DNA of 41,726 nucleotides from a virus. Positions 37,668 through 41,726 of this stretch are shown one piece after another; positions within the stretch are counted from its first letter, which is position 1; the number at the start of each line of letters is the position of its first letter. The stretch lies in IMG/VR virus record IMGVR_UViG_3300021197_001748, positions 1-41,726 of that record. One strand, written 5' to 3'. Below the pieces are notes generated by a model, which saw only the letters and a list, made by a program, of their open reading frames with translations, searched no databases and was not told where the DNA came from. The position numbers and the translations under genes were made by a program.

Positions 37668-38485
37668 TTGGTCTGGGTCGAGCGGGTTGTGCAATTGCCG
37701 ATCGCTTCTCTCAATACCCTCAGTACGAAGTTTACAAAATAGACGTGGGGCTAAAGAGGACCCCAAGGACTCTTGGCGTGAAGAAGGTTGACCAGCCAGA
37801 GCGTTATGAAGAAGACTTCGGAAGCCTCAGAGGATTCTTTAAGGGAGTCTCTGGTGATGTACTATTTGTAGCCGGCGGAAGCGGACTAATAAGCGGCGCT
37901 TCTTTGCGTATTTTAGAACAGTTGAAAAAGTGCAAACTTCATATACTATACATATATTCAGATGAGGAATTGCTTGGTGAGACTGCCCGGCTTCAACAAA
38001 GGCTGACTTTTAACGTTTTTCAGCAATATGCCCGCTCGGGATTGCTTGAAAGGGTCATATTAGTCGATAATACCTGTTTGGAGAATATTCTCGGTGATCT
38101 GCCCATAATCGGCTTTTATGACAAGCTGAATGAATTACTTGTTCCTACTATGCATATGATAAACGTGCTCTCACATGACGAGGGGGTTATGGGAAATATT
38201 TCTCCCCCACATCAGATAAGCAGGATAGTTTCCTATGGTCTAGTGGATTTTGAAAGTGGTGAAGAAAAACTATTTTTTAATCTTGACAACGTGCGAGAAA
38301 AGGTGTATTATTATGCTATCAATGAGAAAAAGTTAAGGGAGCAGGGGAATATTCATAAGAAGGTTGTAGCACAAGTTAAGGCAAACGCCGAAAACACAAA
38401 AACCACGTATGGGATATACCCCACTCAATATGACCAAGACTATGTTTATTGCGTTGCATATAGTTCAATAATTCAAGAAAATTAA
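37655..38485 (+). CDS. Tubulin/FtsZ-like GTPase candidate
   Basis: The 276-residue product begins with a glycine loop IIGLGRAGCAIADRFSQYPQ, comparable to the N-terminal nucleotide loop of tubulin and FtsZ (GQAGCNIG / GVGGGGGNA). VLFVAGGSGLISGASLRILE (around residues 69-88) stands at the place of the GGGTGTG tubulin signature. Next come ERVILVDNTCLENILGD and a helix YDKLNELLVPTMHMI, corresponding in order to the FtsZ IVIPND-LLE strand/helix and the core helix with the guanine-contacting Asp/Asn. The second domain is diverged, as in phage tubulins. A plain Rossmann NAD-binding protein is the main alternative, but it would not explain the second glycine loop and the following order. It overlaps the polymerase gene by 13 bases. 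A filament role in positioning DNA or particles is inferred. Confidence 0.6.
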   Translation: METIIGLGRAGCAIADRFSQYPQYEVYKIDVGLKRTPRTLGVKKVDQPERYEEDFGSLRGFFKGVSGDVLFVAGGSGLISGASLRILEQLKKCKLHILYIYSDEELLGETARLQQRLTFNVFQQYARSGLLERVILVDNTCLENILGDLPIIGFYDKLNELLVPTMHMINVLSHDEGVMGNISPPHQISRIVSYGLVDFESGEEKLFFNLDNVREKVYYYAINEKKLREQGNIHKKVVAQVKANAENTKTTYGIYPTQYDQDYVYCVAYSSIIQEN

Positions 38486-38488
38486 TCC

Positions 38489-38517
38489 TTGACAATTCCC
38501 CCACTTTTTGATATAAT
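38489..38517 (+). promoter_or_regulatory. Consensus sigma70 promoter for the gp32-type gene
   Basis: TTGACA at 38489-38494 and TATAAT at 38512-38517 both match consensus exactly and are 17 bases apart. Transcription would begin near 38524. It is the best host-type promoter I found in the window and implies early or middle expression independent of the late operons. Confidence 0.88.
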
Positions 38518-38526
38518 CAATGTCAG

Positions 38527-38550
38527 AAGTCGAGAATATTCGCTCGACTT
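38527..38550 (+). promoter_or_regulatory. Perfect 8-bp hairpin at the predicted 5' end of the gp32-type mRNA
   Basis: AAGTCGAG at 38527-38534 pairs with CTCGACTT at 38543-38550 across an 8-base loop. It starts within a few bases of the predicted transcript start and ends 10 bases before the AAGGA site. It could protect the mRNA 5' end or take part in autoregulation; T4 gp32 represses its own mRNA through a 5' structure. Confidence 0.6.
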
Positions 38551-38574
38551 ACTCTAACAAAAGGAAAAAACAAT

Positions 38575-39336
38575 ATGGGAATCAATCTAGACAAGATGCG
38601 AGCAAAGCTCGCTGCAGTACAAAACAATGGAGACTCTTCTAGGAGTGCGTTCTGGCGTCCAAACGACGGCAACCAAACTATTCGTGTGGTGCCTACCGCT
38701 GACGGCGACCCCTTCAAGGAGGTATACTTTCATTACAATGTAACTAAGGGTGGTATTCTATGCCCTAAGCGTAACTTTGGGGACCCCTGTCCCGTCTGCG
38801 ATTTCGCGTCCAATCTGTGGCGTGACGGCGTAGACAAGGATGATGAGTCTTCAAAGAAGATGGCAAAGAGCCTCTTCGTTCGTCAGCGCTTCTTTAGCCC
38901 GGTTCTAGTCCGTGGCGAGGAGACTGATGGTGTTCGATGGTGGGGCTATGGTAAGACTGCCTATGAGAGCCTGCTGAATCTTGTGCTGAACCCAGATTAC
39001 GGTGATATCACCGATACTGAGGAGGGAACCGACTTGGTTCTCAACTATGGCAAGCCGCCTGGAGCATCTTTCCCGCAGACTAAGCTGCAGCCTCGTCGGC
39101 GTCCGTCACCCCTCTCTGAGGATGCGGATGCAGTGACGATGTACCTAAACTCAATCGAGGACATTATGAACCTCTTTGAGCGAAAGACTACCGAAGAGGT
39201 CGACCAAATGCTACGAGAGTTTGTCTCTGGCGGTGTGGATGCAGAGGGTAACTCTACGGAGACTACCCAGTATGCAAGCACAAGCACTACCGGCGACTCG
39301 GTGGACGATGCGTTCCGCCAACTCGCGGATGCCTAA
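38575..39336 (+). CDS. gp32: Single-stranded DNA-binding protein (gp32-type)
   Basis: The 253-residue protein has an OB-fold core with a zinc site arranged as His53 (YFHY), Cys63, Cys72 and Cys75 (CPKRNFGDPCPVC), closely matching the H-x12-C-x9-C-x2-C order of T4 gp32. Basic and aromatic DNA-contact segments follow (RQRFFSPVLVRGEETDGVRW). The C-terminus is acidic and Ser/Thr-rich, ending TGDSVDDAFRQLADA, the usual partner-binding tail. It coats ssDNA during replication and recombination. T4 gp32 is 301 residues. It has its own consensus sigma70 promoter and leader hairpin, AAGGA 9 bases before the ATG, and a terminator after it, so it forms a monocistronic unit. Codon use is well adapted, consistent with high demand. 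Confidence 0.9.
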   Translation: MGINLDKMRAKLAAVQNNGDSSRSAFWRPNDGNQTIRVVPTADGDPFKEVYFHYNVTKGGILCPKRNFGDPCPVCDFASNLWRDGVDKDDESSKKMAKSLFVRQRFFSPVLVRGEETDGVRWWGYGKTAYESLLNLVLNPDYGDITDTEEGTDLVLNYGKPPGASFPQTKLQPRRRPSPLSEDADAVTMYLNSIEDIMNLFERKTTEEVDQMLREFVSGGVDAEGNSTETTQYASTSTTGDSVDDAFRQLADA

Positions 39337-39353
39337 CTAGTAAAAGCCGCAGG

Positions 39354-39385
39354 GGGGCACGGGCTACAGGTGTCCCATTTCTTTT
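39354..39385 (+). terminator. Intrinsic terminator after the gp32-type gene
   Basis: GGGGCAC at 39354-39360 pairs with GTGTCCC at 39370-39376 (one G-U pair) across a 9-base loop, followed by ATTTCTTTT. Confidence 0.65.
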
Positions 39386-39394
39386 GGAGGTAGA

Positions 39395-40531
39395 ATGAAC
39401 ACAGTAGATTTTGAGGCGCTGCAGGCGCAAGAAGACAAAGTGGTGCAAGAGATTTTAAGCCGTGGGTTTCTTGATCCGCGAAAGACATACCCACAGCTCT
39501 TTTCTTTTGAAAATTCCAGACGCTATATTACAGAACTTAAGGATGCGCCATATAGCTCGCTTGAAGAAAATCAAGTCAGCGAATACGTTATTGATGAAAA
39601 GAGAGCCACGCATGAGCTGGCGCCGCTGATCAGAGAAGAGGGTCTTCAAAATCCGCCATTGGCGATGACGACCGCCATAGGCACGAAGCTAAAGCTGTTA
39701 ACTGGACACCACAGAAGCTTTGCTCTGGCTTCTCTAGGACAACAGATTCCAGTTATCATCGTAACAGAACTTCTTAGTCTCAATAATACGTCGGTATCAG
39801 CTGATGCTGACTTAATTCAGGGTATCGCGGCAAATCCTCGTAACCAGAATAGGACTTATTCGAAAAACGACGTCGCCCTACAAGTTGAGCTGAGCCTTAA
39901 GAAGAATCCATATCAAGATGGCTTAAACCCATCTGGTAAGCTCCCCCCTCGCCATAGCGATGACCCGGCTGTGTTCGCGTTTGATGATATGCTAAAAAGA
40001 CTTAAAGCATACGAGCACTTCCCTAATCCTGGCGATCGAACCAAGATATATAATCTAGTAAAGAGGGGGGCGGTGCGTTCAAAGCAAATTGATATGAAGC
40101 TTCCTGCTGAGCAGACTAATCATCTTATACGACAAGGGTGGGCGACTGGTATAAAGGAGAATGGCAAGCGTGTTGCTGCCACCGAACATTATGACTCCGC
40201 AAGAAATGCCCTAATCGTTATGGTTGATGATAATGGTCGACATCTAGATGAAAAGCTTTTGAAGCTAGCCCTGATGTGGTATGACGTTGACGACCGACAT
40301 GTCTGGGAGGAAAATAATATTAAGTTTATTGATATTGCAGGAAGAATCGCGTCTCCACCCGGTGATAAAGCATCGCTCGACACAAAGCGCCTTAATTTTA
40401 AGCAGAGAGTGGCGGAGTGGAACGAGACCCTGCAGAACTTTGGAGTTGGCTTGAGAATTCGTTATCTTGCCCTTCCAAAGCAGCTAAAGACGCCGTCCGA
40501 TAAGGATGTCACGTATACAATAAATGCCTAA
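39395..40531 (+). CDS. ParB-like nuclease-domain protein paired with a DNA methyltransferase
   Basis: GGAGG lies 4 bases before ATG 39395. The 378-residue product has a ParB N-terminal-type domain at about residues 75-125: PLIREEGLQNPPLAM, then LKLLTGHHRSFALASLGQQI and PVIIV. The GHHRS box is the ParB signature that binds nucleotide. The rest is helical and basic, with a likely DNA-contact region near KRLKAYEHFPNPGDRTKIYN, and no partition-type dimer domain is recognised. It overlaps the downstream Dam-type gene by 8 bases. ParB-like proteins next to DNA methyltransferases are a recurring phage arrangement, usually read as DNA-modification or anti-restriction modules. No parA or parS is visible, so plasmid-style partition is unlikely. 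Confidence 0.75.
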   Translation: MNTVDFEALQAQEDKVVQEILSRGFLDPRKTYPQLFSFENSRRYITELKDAPYSSLEENQVSEYVIDEKRATHELAPLIREEGLQNPPLAMTTAIGTKLKLLTGHHRSFALASLGQQIPVIIVTELLSLNNTSVSADADLIQGIAANPRNQNRTYSKNDVALQVELSLKKNPYQDGLNPSGKLPPRHSDDPAVFAFDDMLKRLKAYEHFPNPGDRTKIYNLVKRGAVRSKQIDMKLPAEQTNHLIRQGWATGIKENGKRVAATEHYDSARNALIVMVDDNGRHLDEKLLKLALMWYDVDDRHVWEENNIKFIDIAGRIASPPGDKASLDTKRLNFKQRVAEWNETLQNFGVGLRIRYLALPKQLKTPSDKDVTYTINA

Positions 40532-41471
40532 GACCCCACTCCGATATCCGGGTGGTAAGTCCCGTGCTGTAAAACACATCCTCCCTCTCATCCCCGAGGA
40601 TATAACGGAGCTTTGCTCTCCGTTCCTTGGGGGTGGGTCGGTGGAGCTTGCTGTTGCTGCCAGAGGAACACCCGTCCACGCTTATGATATCTTTGAACCA
40701 CTCGTGTGGTTCTGGAATGCTCTGTTAACAGACCCCCGCTTATTGGCAATCTGTGCAGACTCTTACCGAAAAGAACATCCTGATTTTGAAGGACAGCAAG
40801 GGCTTCTAAAAGAAGATTTTACACGCCTCCGCAATGAGTTGAGAGAGAGCGACCGTTTCTCTTTTACCAACGCAGCCAAGTTCTACGCAATCAACCGTAG
40901 CAGCTTTTCAGGGGCAACGTTCTCCGGTGGTTGGTCAAAGCGCGCATCTTACGAGCGCTTCACCGACAGTTCCATTGACCGTATCTATAACTTCCGAGAG
41001 CCCAACATAACAGTTAATTGCGAGGATTTTAAAACCTCGATTAATAAACACCCCGACGCATTCCTATACTGCGACCCGCCATACCTGCTTGGAAACGACA
41101 AGGACAAGCTATATGGTGACCGGGGCAACACGCACGCAGGTTTTGATCACAGAGCCCTCTATGACATCCTTAGTCAACGTTCTGGCTGGGTGCTATCATA
41201 TAATAATTGTCAAGAAATACGAGACCTCTACGACAATTATGAAATTCGTGAAGCCGAATGGTCAATGGGCATGAGCAATGTAGACGGCGCCGCATTGCGA
41301 CCAGTCAGGGCTGCCCTAGAGAGAATTGATAATGATTTTAAAGCCCTTATAAAAAACGAGAACCTCCTCGCCAAAGAAGTGGCTCAGCAGGCGCGTAAGC
41401 TACTGAATGAATGCTGGGATGCGAATAAAAAAAAGATGGGTAAGTCCTCAGAGATACTAATTATAGGTTGA
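40524..41471 (+). CDS. dam: Dam-type (D12 class) DNA adenine N6-methyltransferase
   Basis: The 315-residue protein has the D12-class order: LRYPGGKSR at residues 6-14, the S-adenosylmethionine loop SPFLGGGSVEL at 32-42, and the catalytic CDPPYLLG with Asp184-Pro-Pro-Tyr187. The AINRSSFSGA segment between them is also typical. It transfers a methyl group to adenine N6 in a short target. The target could be GATC, as for T4 Dam, but the specificity cannot be read from the sequence. A C-terminal basic helical extension (KEVAQQARKLLNECWDANKK) follows the catalytic core. It is coupled to the ParB-like gene before it and its TGA overlaps an ATG at 41471. Likely role: protection of phage DNA or marking for packaging or replication. 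Confidence 0.92.
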   Translation: MPKTPLRYPGGKSRAVKHILPLIPEDITELCSPFLGGGSVELAVAARGTPVHAYDIFEPLVWFWNALLTDPRLLAICADSYRKEHPDFEGQQGLLKEDFTRLRNELRESDRFSFTNAAKFYAINRSSFSGATFSGGWSKRASYERFTDSSIDRIYNFREPNITVNCEDFKTSINKHPDAFLYCDPPYLLGNDKDKLYGDRGNTHAGFDHRALYDILSQRSGWVLSYNNCQEIRDLYDNYEIREAEWSMGMSNVDGAALRPVRAALERIDNDFKALIKNENLLAKEVAQQARKLLNECWDANKKKMGKSSEILIIG

Positions 41472-41476
41472 TGCAA

Positions 41477-41726
41477 ATGAAGAATCTTATAGAGAGTTTT
41501 AATACCTTTCTTTCTGAAGAGAAGGGTGATAATATAGCATTAGCTATTCGGGCTATTGAAGCCGAGGGCTATGATTACGAAATTCTACCGCGCGGGAATA
41601 CTATTCGTATTACTGACGATAACCGCGAGGATGCTTTGGATAAGATGATTGCTGTCTTAGAGCCTCTGGGCTTTGAACACAATACATCAATTACGCAACA
41701 CTCCCTGGGACGCCTAGAAAAGATTG
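41477..41726 (+). CDS. Right-edge partial gene with a capsid-targeting-like leader
   Basis: The frame runs off the right edge after 83 codons. Two in-frame ATGs exist, at 41471 (overlapping the previous TGA) and 41477. I prefer 41477 because AGG at 41465-41467 is then 9 bases upstream and the product starts MKNLIESFNTFLSEEKG. This leader resembles that of the protein at 6572 (MKLLMENWRKFVNESEA) and T4 internal-protein leaders, with a possible gp21-type cut after Glu14 (LSE/E). The visible remainder is a small alpha/beta domain (ALAIRAIEAEGYDYEILPRG, then NTIRITDDNREDALDKMIAV). The function is unknown; a packaged internal protein is inferred from the leader only. Confidence 0.6.
   Translation, partial: MKNLIESFNTFLSEEKGDNIALAIRAIEAEGYDYEILPRGNTIRITDDNREDALDKMIAVLEPLGFEHNTSITQHSLGRLEKI

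Noticed and set aside
37655-37720. Reading IIGLGRAGCAIADRF as a simple Rossmann GxGxxG dehydrogenase or TrkA-like site.
   Set aside because: It would not explain the later GGSG-x2-SGA loop and the FtsZ-like order after it; retained as the stated alternative.
1-41726. tRNA genes, CRISPR arrays, insertion sequences, integrase or attachment sites.
   Set aside because: No cloverleaf ending in CCA, no regularly spaced direct repeats outside coding repeats, no transposase or recombinase motifs were seen by eye; a tRNA-finder run would be needed to exclude tRNAs fully.

Overview
The window is a contiguous piece of a tailed, T4-type myovirus genome (class Caudoviricetes), most likely from an environmental, probably aquatic, phage. 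Every gene I accept is on the + strand, packed with one-base TAATG overlaps, short gaps and good Shine-Dalgarno (SD) sites. I see no tRNA, rRNA, insertion sequence, integrase or CRISPR array. The relatives are recognised from remembered family motifs and gene order, not from a database search. The host is not visible from the sequence.

Layout. Positions 1-1214 hold three unrecognised small genes, one cut by the left edge. Positions 1223-8750 hold packaging and prohead genes: large terminase (gp17), portal (gp20), two unrecognised genes, a small membrane protein with a CPMCVGFW motif, a ParB/sulfiredoxin-fold protein with a capsid-targeting-like leader, prohead protease (gp21), an unknown, and a ribosomal protein bS21 homologue. 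Positions 8754-14226 and 14366-16435 form a 7.7 kb block of beta-rich, fibre-like and duplicated structural genes. This block separates the protease from scaffold (gp22) and major capsid protein (gp23), which are close neighbours in T4. Positions 19568-23380 hold a likely head-surface protein, two small genes (one with a histone-H1-like basic tail) and the neck and tail-completion proteins (gp13, gp14 and gp15 types). Positions 23476-36480 hold tail sheath (gp18), tube (gp19), a gp26-type protein followed by a small ORF reachable by frameshift, tape measure, and baseplate proteins including a LysM-type gp53. Positions 36480-41726 move to DNA metabolism: a minimal family A DNA polymerase, a tubulin/FtsZ-like GTPase, a gp32-type ssDNA-binding protein, a ParB-like protein, a Dam-type adenine methyltransferase, and a right-edge partial gene with a second capsid-targeting-like leader.

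How it works together. The first two thirds is the late virion-assembly programme. Several late units are bounded by strong intrinsic terminators (about 16460, 19412, 20064 and 28248), and five short intergenic regions share the octamer CTAWTTAT, a candidate late-promoter element. The gp32-type gene instead has a consensus sigma70 promoter and a hairpin at the predicted 5' end of its mRNA, as expected for an early or middle gene. The most interesting items are the tubulin-like GTPase co-transcribed with a minimal polymerase, the two proteins with capsid-targeting-like leaders, the T7 slippery run joining the gp26-type gene to the next ORF, the tandem duplication of a two-gene structural unit, and the phage bS21 beside late genes with unusually strong SD sites.
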